DNA of 64,000 bases. It comes from Kingella negevensis. Lineage in GTDB: Bacteria; Pseudomonadota; Gammaproteobacteria; Burkholderiales; Neisseriaceae. Of the stretch, positions 33,794 through 42,922 are shown piece by piece (positions within the stretch are counted from its first letter, which is position 1; every line of letters begins with the position of its first letter). Position numbers and translations under genes: made by a program. The notes under the pieces are model-generated. The model had not been told where the DNA came from, did not search any database, and saw only the letters and a program-made list of their open reading frames with translations. The stretch is taken from contig NZ_CP123448.1 in the NCBI RefSeq assembly GCF_030177895.1, forward strand, positions 1,302,001 to 1,366,000, in the 5' to 3' direction.

Positions 33794-34999
33794 ATGAAAC
33801 TGTCTAATATTCGCCCGTTTCCACTTGCCATTTTACTGGCAACCAGCATACTTTCAGGCTGCCCTACTTTGCCTAAAGCAGGCCCAAGTTTACGCACCGT
33901 AAGCAAAATGCCAACGCAGCCAGCCGTGCAAACCGAAACAGAACAAACCGCAGAAGCCTTACCAAAAGTAGCCATTGTGGACATGAATGACGCAGTTTCA
34001 CTAAACTTAGCGCGTGGTACAGCCAACCAATCTTTAGCAGATTTAGCAGACGGCAGAACCTCAAATCCCGATTCTGTCGGCATGGGTGACGTATTAGAAA
34101 TTACACTTTGGGAATCGCCACCAGCCGTTTTATTCGGTGGTGCAATTAACTCATTAGGTTCAGGCACCTCTCAAACCGTGCGCTTGCCTGAACAAATGGT
34201 CGGGTCAAACGGCACAATTTCCATTCCCTTTTTAGGAAACATCAACGTGCGCGGCAAAACACCACAACAAATCCAAGCACAAATCGTGTCAGGATTGAGC
34301 CGCAAAGCGCATCAACCGCAAGCCTTAGTGCGTGTCGTGCAGAATAATTCAGCCAACGCAACCGTGATTCGCGCAGGCAGAAGCGTACGCATGCCATTAA
34401 CTGCGCACCGTGAGCGCGTTTTAGATGCAGTGGCAGCAGTGGGCGGCGTGGAAAGCGGCGTGCAAGACATTTCATTGCAACTGACTCGCGGCAACCAAAT
34501 GCGTACTGTTGCACTGGAAAATGTTACTTCAGACCCAACACAAAACATCGTGTTGCGTTCAGGCGATGTTTTAACCATGCAATCCAATCCTTTAAGTTTT
34601 ACGGCTTTGGGTGCTGTGGGCAAAAACCAACAAGTTAATTTTGCTGCAAAAGGCATGAAGTTAAGCGAAGCATTGGGCGCAATTGGCGGCTTGCTGGACG
34701 GACGTGCAGACGCGCGTGGCGTGTTTGTATTCCGTTATCAAAAACTGAACCGCTTGCCTGAAGCCGAACAAATAGCGTGGCGTAATGAAGGCTATTCAGA
34801 TTTGATGGATATTCCCGTGGTTTACCGTGTAAACTTAGCTGAACCACACTCAATGTTCTGGTTACAACGCTTTGCAATGAATGATAAAGATGTGATTTAT
34901 GTGGCGAATGCGCCTGCATCTGAAATGCAAAAATTCTTGCACTTATTGTTCTCGCCAGTGGTTAGCGGTGTGAATAGTGTGAATAATTTAACCAACTAA
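33794..34999 (+). CDS. ctrA: Capsule polysaccharide export outer-membrane lipoprotein CtrA
   Basis: The protein has 401 residues and is of the Wza/KpsD-like OPX class. It forms the outer-membrane exit of an ABC-type (group 2-like) capsule exporter. The signal peptide ends in a lipobox (SILSGC, Cys at about 23). The polysaccharide export domain follows (GMGDVLEITLWESPPAV, NGTISIPFLGNINVRGKTP), then SLBB-like repeats (RVLDAVAAVGGVESGVQDIS, SEALGAIGGLLDGRADARG) and a C-terminal barrel-helix segment. It is the first gene of ctrABCD. The first DUS pair after it is doubled (35003-35040). Confidence 0.92.
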   Translation: MKLSNIRPFPLAILLATSILSGCPTLPKAGPSLRTVSKMPTQPAVQTETEQTAEALPKVAIVDMNDAVSLNLARGTANQSLADLADGRTSNPDSVGMGDVLEITLWESPPAVLFGGAINSLGSGTSQTVRLPEQMVGSNGTISIPFLGNINVRGKTPQQIQAQIVSGLSRKAHQPQALVRVVQNNSANATVIRAGRSVRMPLTAHRERVLDAVAAVGGVESGVQDISLQLTRGNQMRTVALENVTSDPTQNIVLRSGDVLTMQSNPLSFTALGAVGKNQQVNFAAKGMKLSEALGAIGGLLDGRADARGVFVFRYQKLNRLPEAEQIAWRNEGYSDLMDIPVVYRVNLAEPHSMFWLQRFAMNDKDVIYVANAPASEMQKFLHLLFSPVVSGVNSVNNLTN

Positions 35000-35002
35000 T
35001 AT

Positions 35003-35040
35003 TTTCAGGCTGCCTGAATAGTTTTTCAGGCTGCCTGAAT
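35003..35040. repeat. Two palindromic DUS copies in tandem (representative of the DUS family)
   Basis: TTTCAGGCTGCCTGAA occurs at about 35003 and again at about 35024. Each is a near-palindrome holding AGGCAGCCTGAA on one strand and AGGCTGCCTGAA on the other. The core GCAGCCTGAA recurs throughout the window inside and between genes. Confidence 0.95.
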
Positions 35041-35076
35041 ATTTAAATGATTGCTTCCGCAAAGGAAACGAAAAAA

Positions 35077-36264
35077 ATGTCTGAAAATCAAGAAAATCCA
35101 GTAGCACAAGAAGAACAGCCTAAAATTCTGCCAACACCTGCGCCTGAACCTGTGATTGAGAAACCCGTGAAAAAATCCAAACCATTCAACTGGTTGTTAT
35201 GGGTCAGCGTGATTTTACCAACTGTTTGCTCTATCACTTATTTTGGCTTTATCGCTGCCGACCAATACGTTTCCGAATCTAGCTTTATTGTTCGTTCTGC
35301 CAACAACCGTTCTGGTGGCTCAGGTTTAGAAGCCCTATTCCAAAACGTCGGCATGTCGCGCTCACAAGACGATTCTTATGCGGTTCAAGAATACATGCGT
35401 TCTCGCACCGCACTGAACGAATTGTCTAAAACCATGAAAGTACGCGATTTTTACGAACAAAAAGGCGATGCGTTCAGTCGTTTCAACGGCTTTGGTTGGG
35501 AAAACTCTGAAGAAGCGTTTTACCAATATTATCGCGGCAAACTGGGCATTAACTTGGACTCTGTTTCTGGGATTACTACTTTGCGTGTGCAATCGTTTGG
35601 TGCAGATGAATCGCAAAATATCAATGCAGCTTTGTTGAAAAAAGGCGAAACATTAATCAACAGCATCAATGAACGCGCTCGCAAAGATACGGTGAAGTTT
35701 GCAGAACAAGCGGTTGAAACAGCTCAAGAAAAAGTGCAAGAAGCCTCTTCTGAATTGATGAAATTCCGCACCACTAACGGCGTGTTGGATTTGAAAGAAC
35801 AGTCGGGCATGCAATTGTCGTTGGTGTCTAAACTGCAAGATGAATTGATTGCGATTCAAACGCAGCTTGACCAAGTTCGCGCCGTAACGCCTGATAACCC
35901 ACAAATTTCAGGTTTGGAAACACGCGAAAAAAGTTTGCTGAAAGAAATTGCGCGTCAAACCAAAATGATGACGGGCGCGACAGGTAAATCTATCGCCAAT
36001 AAAGCAGCAGAATATCAACACCTTGTTTTAAATAACGAATTGGCTGAAAAACAATTAACCATTGCGATTAGCTCATTGGAAACGGCAAAATCTGAAGCAG
36101 ACCGCCAACAACTTTACTTGGAAGTGGTTTCACACCCAAGTAAACCTGATATGCCACAGTTGCCTAATCGTTTGTATAACATCGTTGCCACCTTTATTAT
36201 CGGCTTGATGGTTTACGGCATTTTAAGTTTACTGTCTGCCAGCGTGAGAGAGCATAAAAACTAA
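35077..36264 (+). CDS. ctrB: Capsule polysaccharide export inner-membrane protein CtrB
   Basis: The protein has 395 residues of the KpsE/BexC PCP class that links the inner-membrane ABC transporter to CtrA. It has a cytosolic N-terminus rich in Glu and Pro, transmembrane helix 1 (FNWLLWVSVILPTVCSITYF), a long periplasmic coiled-coil region (about residues 190-340, with EQAVETAQEKVQEASSELMK and LNNELAEKQLTIAISSLETA), and helix 2 near the C-terminus (LYNIVATFIIGLMVYGILSL). AAGGAAAC precedes the ATG at 35077. The stop overlaps the ctrC start by one base. Confidence 0.92.
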   Translation: MSENQENPVAQEEQPKILPTPAPEPVIEKPVKKSKPFNWLLWVSVILPTVCSITYFGFIAADQYVSESSFIVRSANNRSGGSGLEALFQNVGMSRSQDDSYAVQEYMRSRTALNELSKTMKVRDFYEQKGDAFSRFNGFGWENSEEAFYQYYRGKLGINLDSVSGITTLRVQSFGADESQNINAALLKKGETLINSINERARKDTVKFAEQAVETAQEKVQEASSELMKFRTTNGVLDLKEQSGMQLSLVSKLQDELIAIQTQLDQVRAVTPDNPQISGLETREKSLLKEIARQTKMMTGATGKSIANKAAEYQHLVLNNELAEKQLTIAISSLETAKSEADRQQLYLEVVSHPSKPDMPQLPNRLYNIVATFIIGLMVYGILSLLSASVREHKN

Positions 36265-37442
36265 TGAAACAGCCGCCATACGCTGCGGAGGAGAAATCAC
36301 TGCTTACGTTCAAACAGATTGTTGGCATGAAATTAGCATTATGGTGTGTCTTCCTGCAACAATCTGTAAAAAACGTATGGCGTACTTCCCCAAAAAAGCA
36401 GCCTGAAAAAAAGAAAACTCAAGTTTTCAGGCTGCCTGAAAAGGGCAAACCTCGTTTCACACGCATTGTTTTCTCAAATACTTCGCATTCTTCACAACCT
36501 TTATTACAAGAGGTGGTGCTGGATAAAACGCAACGGTGGAAAATGAAATTAGCCCTGCATTGGCTAGGAATCACACAATCTCCGCGTTATCAAACACCCG
36601 CACCACCGCCTTCTAAAAAGCCCAATCCTATGTCCCACACACCAGTGAAACAACTGCACAATACATCATTTTGGGAATCCCTGATGATACAAAAACGCGT
36701 AATCGGTGCGCTGCTGATGCGCGAAATCATTACGCGTTATGGTCGTGCCAATATTGGTTTTTTATGGCTGTTTATTGAACCATTAGCAATGACTGCCATG
36801 ATTGTCGCCATGTGGAAATTCATGCGTGCCGACCAGTATTCATCATTGAATATTGTCGCTTTTGCATTGACAGGCTATCCCATGGTGATGATGTGGCGCA
36901 ATGCTTCCAACCGTGCGATTGGGGCTATTTCTGCCAACCAAAACCTACTGTATCACAGAAATGTGCGCGTATTAGATACCATATTTGCTCGAATGCTATT
37001 AGAAGTAGCTGGAGCGACCATCGCACAAATCGGTATCACCATCGTGTTAATCCTGATTGGTTGGATTCCTTACCCAGCAGATGTGTTCTATATGTTGCTC
37101 GCATGGATACAGATGTCCATTTTTGCTTTTGCACTTGGATTAATTATTTGTTCTATTGCATTTAAATTTGAAGTATTCGGTAAAATTTGGGGGACTGTTA
37201 GTTTTGTACTGATGCCTATATCAGGTACATTATTTTTCGTGCATACCCTGCCGCAACAAGCACGTGATTTAATGCTCAAAATACCCATGGTTCACGGTAC
37301 AGAAATGTTTCGCCACGGCTATTTTGGCGCATCAGCCATCACGCACGAAAACCCCTATTACCTATTATTATCCAATCTCATTTTGCTCTGGCTAGGTTTA
37401 GTCCTCGTCAATAACTTCAGCAAAGGAGTAGAACCTGAATGA
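36264..37442 (+). CDS. ctrC: Capsule polysaccharide export permease CtrC with long N-terminal extension
   Basis: The protein has 392 residues; meningococcal CtrC and KpsM-like permeases have about 260. The conserved permease begins near residue 123 ([20 protein letters not shown]), then [20 protein letters not shown], the ABC-2 signature start, with six transmembrane segments. The first 122 residues are basic, Pro-rich near the end, and partly encoded by an inverted DUS pair (36399-36441; peptides QPEK and FRLPEK). The start at 36264 overlaps the ctrB stop (TAATG), as expected in a coupled operon. The internal ATG at 36630 lacks a good ribosome-binding site. The extension is therefore probably translated, but its role is unknown. 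Confidence 0.88.
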   Translation: MKQPPYAAEEKSLLTFKQIVGMKLALWCVFLQQSVKNVWRTSPKKQPEKKKTQVFRLPEKGKPRFTRIVFSNTSHSSQPLLQEVVLDKTQRWKMKLALHWLGITQSPRYQTPAPPPSKKPNPMSHTPVKQLHNTSFWESLMIQKRVIGALLMREIITRYGRANIGFLWLFIEPLAMTAMIVAMWKFMRADQYSSLNIVAFALTGYPMVMMWRNASNRAIGAISANQNLLYHRNVRVLDTIFARMLLEVAGATIAQIGITIVLILIGWIPYPADVFYMLLAWIQMSIFAFALGLIICSIAFKFEVFGKIWGTVSFVLMPISGTLFFVHTLPQQARDLMLKIPMVHGTEMFRHGYFGASAITHENPYYLLLSNLILLWLGLVLVNNFSKGVEPE

Positions 37443-38089
37443 TTATTGTAGACCACGTCAGCAAACGCTATCCCACCCGAAACGGCATGAAAACCGTCCT
37501 AAACGACATCAATTTCTCCATGCAAAAAGGCGATAAAATCGGCATTTTAGGACGAAATGGCGCAGGTAAATCCACACTCATTCGCCTGATTAGCGGCGTA
37601 GAACCCCCAACAGAAGGCGAAATCCGCCACACCATGAGCATTTCATGGCCGCTCGCCTTTTCAGGCGCGTTTCAAGGCAGCTTAACAGGCATGGACAATC
37701 TTCGTTTCATCTGCCGCATTTACAACGTAGATATTGACTACGTTTGCGACTTCACCGAAGAGTTTTCCGAACTCGGCAGCTACCTAAACGAACCCGTAAA
37801 ACGCTATTCCTCAGGTATGAAAGCACGGTTAGCCTTCGCACTCTCATTAGCCGTAGAATTTGACTGCTATCTGATTGACGAAGTGATTGCCGTGGGCGAT
37901 TCCCGTTTTGCCGCCAAGTGTAAATACGAACTGTTTGAACGCCGCAAAGACCGTTCCATCATTCTTGTATCGCACAGCCATCACGCCATGAAAGAATACT
38001 GCAACAACGCCATGGTTTTAGACGAAGGGCATATGCACCAATTTGAAAACATGGACGATGCATACGCGTTCTATCATTCCAAACTGTAA
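37439..38089 (+). CDS. ctrD: Capsule polysaccharide export ATP-binding protein CtrD
   Basis: The protein has 216 residues and is the ATPase of the capsule exporter (KpsT/BexA class). It has Walker A ([13 protein letters not shown]), a Q-loop-equivalent region, signature ([18 protein letters not shown]), Walker B ([12 protein letters not shown]) and H-loop ([13 protein letters not shown]). It overlaps ctrC by ATGA, indicating translational coupling. Capsule synthesis genes do not follow; the operon ends in an inverted-DUS terminator. Confidence 0.95.
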   Translation: MIIVDHVSKRYPTRNGMKTVLNDINFSMQKGDKIGILGRNGAGKSTLIRLISGVEPPTEGEIRHTMSISWPLAFSGAFQGSLTGMDNLRFICRIYNVDIDYVCDFTEEFSELGSYLNEPVKRYSSGMKARLAFALSLAVEFDCYLIDEVIAVGDSRFAAKCKYELFERRKDRSIILVSHSHHAMKEYCNNAMVLDEGHMHQFENMDDAYAFYHSKL

Positions 38090-38093
38090 ACAC

Positions 38094-38130
38094 AAAACGC
38101 AGCCTGAAAACCATTTTTCAGGCTGCATTT
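38094..38130 (+). terminator. Inverted-DUS terminator of ctrABCD
   Basis: AAAACGCAGCCTGAAAA pairs with TTTTTCAGGCTGCATTT right after the ctrD stop. Confidence 0.75.
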
Positions 38131-38142
38131 ATATAATCGACC

Positions 38143-38559
38143 ATGCAACTAGACAAAATCGCCAGCCACAATCCCCAGCTCAATAACCTACTACAACTTT
38201 CCCGCTATTGGCAGCAGCTAGACACCCAAATCAAACGCCTATTGCCAGCCAACTTGCACCCCCATTTTCACATCGTTTGTATTGAGCAAGACACGCTGAT
38301 TATTCACGCCAGCGCACCCATGGCAGCTTCACGCCTCAAAATGCTCATGCCTACTTTGTTGCCCCAAATCCAAAAAATCAACCAGCAAATCGGCAAAATC
38401 CAAATCAAAAATCGCCCCAAAAACACCGCACCTACGCCACCCAAAAATTTCCACATCAGCCCCAAATCACTCAGCTATTTTGAACAAACCGCCCAGCAAC
38501 TCAGTCATCACCCAGAACTTGCCCAAGCCATACAAAAATTAGTTGAACACAACCGCTAA
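38143..38559 (+). CDS. DciA-like DUF721 protein
   Basis: The protein has 138 residues. DUF721/DciA proteins load or assist the replicative helicase DnaB in bacteria that lack DnaC/DnaI. The N-terminal QLDKIASHNPQLNNLLQLSR is followed by the KH-like part LHPHFHIVCIEQDTLIIHAS and APMAASRLKMLMPTLLPQIQ, the family hallmark. A disordered Lys/Pro-rich link and a C-terminal helix (SYFEQTAQQLSHHPELAQAI) follow. The start is close behind the ctr terminator and no strong ribosome-binding site is seen. Confidence 0.8.
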   Translation: MQLDKIASHNPQLNNLLQLSRYWQQLDTQIKRLLPANLHPHFHIVCIEQDTLIIHASAPMAASRLKMLMPTLLPQIQKINQQIGKIQIKNRPKNTAPTPPKNFHISPKSLSYFEQTAQQLSHHPELAQAIQKLVEHNR

Positions 38560-38689
38560 CGCAGCCTGAAAATATCAAAAAGTTTGACGTGAATCAAAAT
38601 AACAGTCCCCTGTATCAGCGCATAATGATACCGTTTTAAAACACGCATCTATTGCAAATATTTGACTAACCTAACAGAAGGAAATGATA

Positions 38690-39253
38690 ATGAAACGTTA
38701 TTTAGCTTTGATGACAGCCGCAACTTTAGCCTTGAGTGCATGTGGCGATAAACCAGCACCAGAAACATCTCCTGTGCCAGCAGAAGCCAGCGCACCAGCC
38801 GCTTCAGAAGTAGCCCCAGCAGCAGAAGTATCAGCAGCCACTTCTTCAACGCCAGCAGCCGCAACCAGCGATTGCTCAGTCGTAGTCAACAGCAACGACG
38901 CTATGCAATTTGACACAAAAGAAATCGCCGTTAAATCAAGCTGCCAACAATTCACCATCACCCTAAAACACACAGGTAAAGCCCCAGCCGCTGCCATGGG
39001 ACACAACATCGTTATCAGCAAAACAGCAGATAAAGACGGCGTTGTTTCAGACGGCTCATCAGCAAGCCAAACTAATTACGTGAAACCAAACGATGAACGC
39101 GTGATTGCAGCAACTAAAATCATTGGCGGCGGCGAAGAAACCAGCGTAACCTTGAACCCAGCTAAATTAGCCAAAGGCGAAGCATACGATTTCTACTGCA
39201 CATTCCCAGGTCATTCTTCATTAATGAACGGCAAAGTAACTTTAGTTGATTAA
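38690..39253 (+). CDS. laz: Lipid-modified azurin (Laz)
   Basis: The protein has 187 residues. It is a blue copper protein anchored to the outer membrane by a lipid, acting as an electron donor and in peroxide or copper resistance in Neisseria. Its lipoprotein signal ends in LALSAC (Cys at 18). An Ala/Pro/Glu/Ser-rich linker of about 40 residues follows (the Laz-type H.8-like region), and then the azurin domain. Copper ligands are His in MGHNIVIS, Cys in FYCTFPGH, the His of PGH and Met in SLMNGKV. AGAAGGAA precedes the ATG at 38690; the ATG two codons earlier is less well placed. Confidence 0.95.
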   Translation: MKRYLALMTAATLALSACGDKPAPETSPVPAEASAPAASEVAPAAEVSAATSSTPAAATSDCSVVVNSNDAMQFDTKEIAVKSSCQQFTITLKHTGKAPAAAMGHNIVISKTADKDGVVSDGSSASQTNYVKPNDERVIAATKIIGGGEETSVTLNPAKLAKGEAYDFYCTFPGHSSLMNGKVTLVD

Positions 39254-39256
39254 AAC

Positions 39257-39289
39257 AAAAAGCAGCCTGAAAACTTTTCAGGCTGCTTT
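39257..39289. terminator. Inverted-DUS terminator between azurin and amidohydrolase genes
   Basis: AAAAAGCAGCCTGAAAA pairs with TTTTCAGGCTGCTTT. It serves two convergent genes. Confidence 0.75.
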
Positions 39290-39291
39290 CT

Positions 39292-39927
39292 TTATAGAGA
39301 ATCCAAATATTCCACAATTTCCGCCGTGTTATTCAACACAATCGCGCCAGCTTCCAACATCTCACGCCAAGCCATCGCCACTGTTTCGTGCTCAATGCCA
39401 CGGCATGCTGCGCGGTTCACAATCACCTGCCAATCACCATTTTTGAGCAACTGCAAAACCGTTTTCTTCACGCAATAATCGGTTGCTAAACCGCCCACAA
39501 TCAGCGTGGTCGCGCCTTTCACTTTTAGCCACTCAATCAGCCCTGTGCTGAGCTTTTCCTGCAAATCATGGAAACACGCGCCATACGGGTGCATATCCAA
39601 TTCCACCCCTTTCCACACACAATAATCATATTCCGTAACCGCAGGCAAACCGTCCAGCAACTCAAAACCCATGCTGCCGACCATCGCATGAGACACCCAA
39701 GTTTCCCGCGCATTGGGTAAACCCGTTTCCTGTAACTGTTCGTCTTGATTTGCACACAACCAGCGAGCTAACGGACTGTGCGCGTCCTTACTCATCACGC
39801 GAAACTGCGCCAATTTTGCCTGCGCGTTCAGCTCATCAACAATCAAATGCCCGTCAATCACAGGCAATTCATCGGGGCAAAGTGGCGTAAAAGTTTTTTG
39901 AGCATCAATATCAAGGGAAATAATCAT
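39292..39927 (-). CDS. Isochorismatase-fold amidohydrolase (nicotinamidase-like)
   Basis: The protein has 211 residues. The catalytic triad of nicotinamidases can be traced: Asp in ISLDIDAQKTFTP, Lys in the CVWKGVELDMHPYGA region, and nucleophile Cys in GLATDYCVKKTVLQLL, preceded by IVGG. The expected function is nicotinamide to nicotinate in NAD salvage. The metal-binding Asp-His-His set is less clear: DELPVIDGH and DMHPYGACFHD are candidates. The stop is adjacent to a DUS terminator shared with the azurin gene. Confidence 0.8.
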   Translation of the reverse strand: MIISLDIDAQKTFTPLCPDELPVIDGHLIVDELNAQAKLAQFRVMSKDAHSPLARWLCANQDEQLQETGLPNARETWVSHAMVGSMGFELLDGLPAVTEYDYCVWKGVELDMHPYGACFHDLQEKLSTGLIEWLKVKGATTLIVGGLATDYCVKKTVLQLLKNGDWQVIVNRAACRGIEHETVAMAWREMLEAGAIVLNNTAEIVEYLDSL

Positions 39928-39989
39928 AGCAATTACTGGGAAAAGTGAGGTTTATACAAGCTGAAATTTTATCACGCAGCCTGAAAACG

Positions 39990-40018
39990 AAAAACCCGCT
40001 TTAAATAAAGCGAGTTTC
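39990..40018 (-). terminator. Terminator of the small secreted protein gene (copy 1)
   Basis: AAACTCGCTTTA (minus strand) pairs with TAAAGCGGGTTT with a short loop, ending in TTTTTCG. Confidence 0.8.
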
Positions 40019-40032
40019 TCATCATAACCAAA

Positions 40033-40272
40033 TTAATGGTCGCTACCCATGCGCTCTTTCACAACCAAGTTAGCTTTTGTTTGTTCACCAACATAAACCA
40101 ATTTTTGTGCATCGTCGTTTTTATGTGTGAAAGCAGATTGGTTGGCAGAAGTCGCTTGCAATGCTGGGATTTCATTGTGGTCTGGTACTTGACGGTTGTA
40201 ATGGTCAATATCGCGAGCCATTGCAGAAGTAGAGATAACAGTTGCCAATGCGATAAGTGCTAATTTTTTCAT
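40033..40272 (-). CDS. Small secreted protein of unknown function, copy 1
   Basis: The protein has 79 residues: a signal peptide MKKLALIALATVISTSAMA, then a hydrophilic mature part of 60 residues beginning RDIDHYNRQVPDHNEIPALQ and ending VVKERMGSDH. It contains no cysteine. I do not recognise the family. A second copy in the opposite orientation lies at 48293-48532. The first roughly 140 nt of the two genes are identical, and homology extends about 110 nt upstream, so the promoter is duplicated too. AAGGAAAAAC precedes the ATG. Confidence 0.85.
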   Translation of the reverse strand: MKKLALIALATVISTSAMARDIDHYNRQVPDHNEIPALQATSANQSAFTHKNDDAQKLVYVGEQTKANLVVKERMGSDH

Positions 40273-40467
40273 TTTGTTTTTCCTTGTTTGGAGTAATTTG
40301 TTAAAGTGAATGCAGTATAGTGCTTTACCCAAGATGAATAAATAGCCATTTAATTGAATCAGTTTTTACCAAAAGTTAATAATTGCAGCCTGAAAGTCCC
40401 TATCCACTTTTCAGGCTGCCAAAATTCTTTTAAGATAAAACACTTAATCACTACAAGATTTCGCCTC

Positions 40468-41394
40468 ATGGACAACAGCATTATTGAACTCCGCCACTTA
40501 CGCACCCTATTAGCATTAGAAGAAACAGGCAGCGTATCCTTGGCAGCAGAACGCGTATTTCTCACACAATCCGCCCTATCCCACCAAATTCGCGTATTAG
40601 AAACCTATTTCGGCACGCCCTTATTTGAACGCAAATCCACTCCCATTCGTTTCACACCAGCAGGCGAACGATTGCTCAAATTAGGGCGCGAACTATTGCC
40701 CCGCGTTGCCCACGCAGAACGCGATTTAATGCAAATCGTGCAAGGCGAGGCAGGCGAACTGCGTTTAGCCGTAGAATGCCACACCTGTTTTGATTGGCTC
40801 ATGCCCGCCATGGGCGTGTTTCGCCCGCAATGGCAACAAGTGGAATTAGACATTGTGTCAGGTTTTCAAGCCGACCCAGTGGGTTTATTGCTGACCAATC
40901 GCGCCGATTTAGCCATTGTTTCCGAAGACACACCGCAAGCAGGCATTGTGTATCAACCCCTGTTTTCCTATGAAATGGTCGGCATTTGCGCCCCAGACCA
41001 CCCTTTAGCGCAAAAACTGGTTTGGCAGCCTGAAGACTTTATCCATGAAACCTTGATAACCTACCCCGTGCCAGATGATATGCTGGACTTGCTACGCAAA
41101 GTCTTGTTCCCGAAAAATATCCACCCTACTCGCCGCAACAGCGAACTAACGATTGCGATTGTGCAACTGGTCGCCAGCCGCCGAGGGATTGCCACTTTGC
41201 CGCATTGGGCGGTTATGCCGTATGTTGAGAAAAATTATGTGGTTGAACGCAAAATCACAGAGCATTCGCTGCAAAGCAAACTCTATGCAGCCATGCGCGA
41301 AGAAGACAAAGATTTGGCGTATTTGAATGATTTTTGTGAGATTATTCGCAGCGAAAGTTTTGCGAATTTGTCTGGTTTGAGCGTATTAAAATAA
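40468..41394 (+). CDS. metR: LysR-family regulator, MetR-like
   Basis: The protein has 308 residues from the ATG at 40468. The N-terminal winged helix-turn-helix reads ELRHLRTLLALEETGSVSLA, AERVFLTQSALSHQIRVLE and GTPLFERKSTPIRFTPAG, very close to MetR of gamma- and betaproteobacteria, which senses homocysteine and controls methionine synthesis. The ligand domain includes CHTCFDWLMPAMGVFRPQW, also MetR-like. metE or metF is not adjacent. Its upstream region is shared with the divergent small-protein gene at 40272. Confidence 0.85.
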   Translation: MDNSIIELRHLRTLLALEETGSVSLAAERVFLTQSALSHQIRVLETYFGTPLFERKSTPIRFTPAGERLLKLGRELLPRVAHAERDLMQIVQGEAGELRLAVECHTCFDWLMPAMGVFRPQWQQVELDIVSGFQADPVGLLLTNRADLAIVSEDTPQAGIVYQPLFSYEMVGICAPDHPLAQKLVWQPEDFIHETLITYPVPDDMLDLLRKVLFPKNIHPTRRNSELTIAIVQLVASRRGIATLPHWAVMPYVEKNYVVERKITEHSLQSKLYAAMREEDKDLAYLNDFCEIIRSESFANLSGLSVLK

Positions 41395-41397
41395 CAG

Positions 41398-41433
41398 AAA
41401 GCAGCCTGAAAACTATTTCTCAGGCTGCTTTTA
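41398..41433. terminator. Inverted-DUS terminator between metR and frr
   Basis: AAAGCAGCCTGAAAACT pairs with TCAGGCTGCTTTTA. The genes are convergent. Confidence 0.7.
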
Positions 41434-41444
41434 TATTGTACGAA

Positions 41445-42002
41445 TTAAATCGCCATCAAATCTTCTTCTTTGGCTGCCAAAATTTTATCCACTTCAGCAA
41501 TCGTTTTATCCGTCAATTTTTGGATGTTTTCTTCTGCACGACGTGCATCATCTTCAGAAATTTCTTTGTCTTTCAACAATTTTTTGATGTGATCATTCGC
41601 ATCACGGCGCACGTTGCGGATTGAAACGCGACCGTCTTCCGTTTCGCCACGCACCACTTTAATCAAGTCTTTGCGGCGTTCTTCGGTCAGCATTGGCATT
41701 GGCACGCGAATCAAATCGCCTACTGATGATGGGTTCAAGCCCAAGTTTGAATCGCGAATGGCTTTTTCAATTTTCGCAGCCATATTGCTTTCAAATGGTT
41801 TCACGCCAATCGTGCGTGCGTCCAACAAAGTTACGTTACCCACTTGGCTCACTGGCACTTCGCTGCCCCAGTATTCCACAGTAACTTGGTCTAACAAACC
41901 TGTGTGCGCGCGACCTGTGCGCACTTTTGCCAAGTTTTCTTTCAACACTTCTAATGAGCGTTGCATTTTGCTTTCTGCTGATTTTTGAATGTCGTTAATC
42001 AT
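41445..42002 (-). CDS. frr: Ribosome recycling factor
   Basis: The protein has 185 residues, exact family length. RRF with EF-G splits post-termination ribosomes. Family blocks: [60 protein letters not shown] and [21 protein letters not shown] chose the ATG at 42002, with AAAGAGAG upstream; an in-frame extension to 42080 runs through a DUS. In Neisseriaceae frr directly follows pyrH; here about 3.7 kb of glycan genes separate them. Confidence 0.97.
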   Translation of the reverse strand: MINDIQKSAESKMQRSLEVLKENLAKVRTGRAHTGLLDQVTVEYWGSEVPVSQVGNVTLLDARTIGVKPFESNMAAKIEKAIRDSNLGLNPSSVGDLIRVPMPMLTEERRKDLIKVVRGETEDGRVSIRNVRRDANDHIKKLLKDKEISEDDARRAEENIQKLTDKTIAEVDKILAAKEEDLMAI

Positions 42003-42064
42003 GTTTCTCTCTTTAAAATGGTTTTCAGGCTGCCTGAAAATAAAAAACAAAATTATAACAGAGT

Positions 42065-42230
42065 TAGGGTATGTGGACATTTCATGTCGCGGTGTCTTTT
42101 TAGCGCAAATACGCGACTACTGCGTTGAAAATACGCGTAAGGTGTTCAACCTTGCTTGTATTTTCGCCTTGTATTTGCGTATTTGCGCTAAAAAATCCAG
42201 CACTCGAATGAAATTGCCCACACGCCCTAA
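42065..42230. mobile_element. About 166-bp imperfect palindromic element (MITE-like)
   Basis: The left end TTAGGGTATGTGG...ATTTCATGTCG and the right end (read inverted) TTAGGGCGTGTGG...ATTTCATTCG align along about 50 nt. Inside them a nearly perfect arm TTTTTAGCGCAAATACG (42098-) meets its inverse CGTATTTGCGCTAAAAA (42179-). The centre holds AAAATACGCG and TGTATTTTCG. No open frame of note. It lies exactly at the frr side of the inserted glycan module. Confidence 0.7.
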
Positions 42231-42247
42231 TTATTTTTCAGGCTGCG

Positions 42248-42916
42248 TTATTTAGACGTGCATGCTTTCATTACCTCAATACACTGCTGAATATCATCAA
42301 ACGGTAGCTTTTTCAGTTCAGACAGGGGTAAATCCCACCATTTCAATGCCAGCAATTGCTCAATGGTTTTGTCATCAAAACGCATTCGCATGACACGCGC
42401 TGGCACACCAGCTACCACAGCATAAGGTGGCACATCTTTGGTAACCACTGCGCCTGCGGCAATCACTGCGCCATCGCCCACATTCACGCCGTTCAAAATC
42501 ATGGCTTTTGCGCCAATCCACACATCGTTACCAATACTGACGGATTGATGAAATTGCCATTTTTTGCGCTGAATCTCGGAATATTCAGGATAGCGCGTAA
42601 ACAGGGAATTGGACGTAACAAATGGGTGTGTACTTAAATATTCCATTGGGTGCGAAGCCAAACCAATTTCCACAGAACGCCCAATCGAGCAAAATCTGCC
42701 AATACTCACATTGGAATACACCACGCAGCCTACGTTTAGATAGGAAAATTGCCCAATGCTCACATTGCCATAAATGGTGGAATTGTCTGCAATATCAACA
42801 GGGTGTTCAAAGCGCACGGTGGGTGCGAGATAGGTGGATTTGGCAATGCGTCCACCTTTGGCAAACACTTCTTCTAAAGTGGTGTCTGCTCTTTTAATGT
42901 ATTGTCGTTTCGGCAT
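42248..42916 (-). CDS. CatB/Vat-like hexapeptide O-acetyltransferase
   Basis: The protein has 222 residues. Left-handed beta-helix hexapeptide repeats run from about residue 40 ([20 protein letters not shown], then [20 protein letters not shown]) to 170, with the usual excursion ([14 protein letters not shown]) carrying the catalytic His. The [20 protein letters not shown] block and [20 protein letters not shown] complete the family picture. It probably acetylates a surface sugar made by its two neighbours. It starts 6 nt after the stop of the 555-residue gene, so it is in the same operon. A DUS copy lies at its 3' end. Confidence 0.85.
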   Translation of the reverse strand: MPKRQYIKRADTTLEEVFAKGGRIAKSTYLAPTVRFEHPVDIADNSTIYGNVSIGQFSYLNVGCVVYSNVSIGRFCSIGRSVEIGLASHPMEYLSTHPFVTSNSLFTRYPEYSEIQRKKWQFHQSVSIGNDVWIGAKAMILNGVNVGDGAVIAAGAVVTKDVPPYAVVAGVPARVMRMRFDDKTIEQLLALKWWDLPLSELKKLPFDDIQQCIEVMKACTSK

Positions 42917-42922
42917 ATCAAT

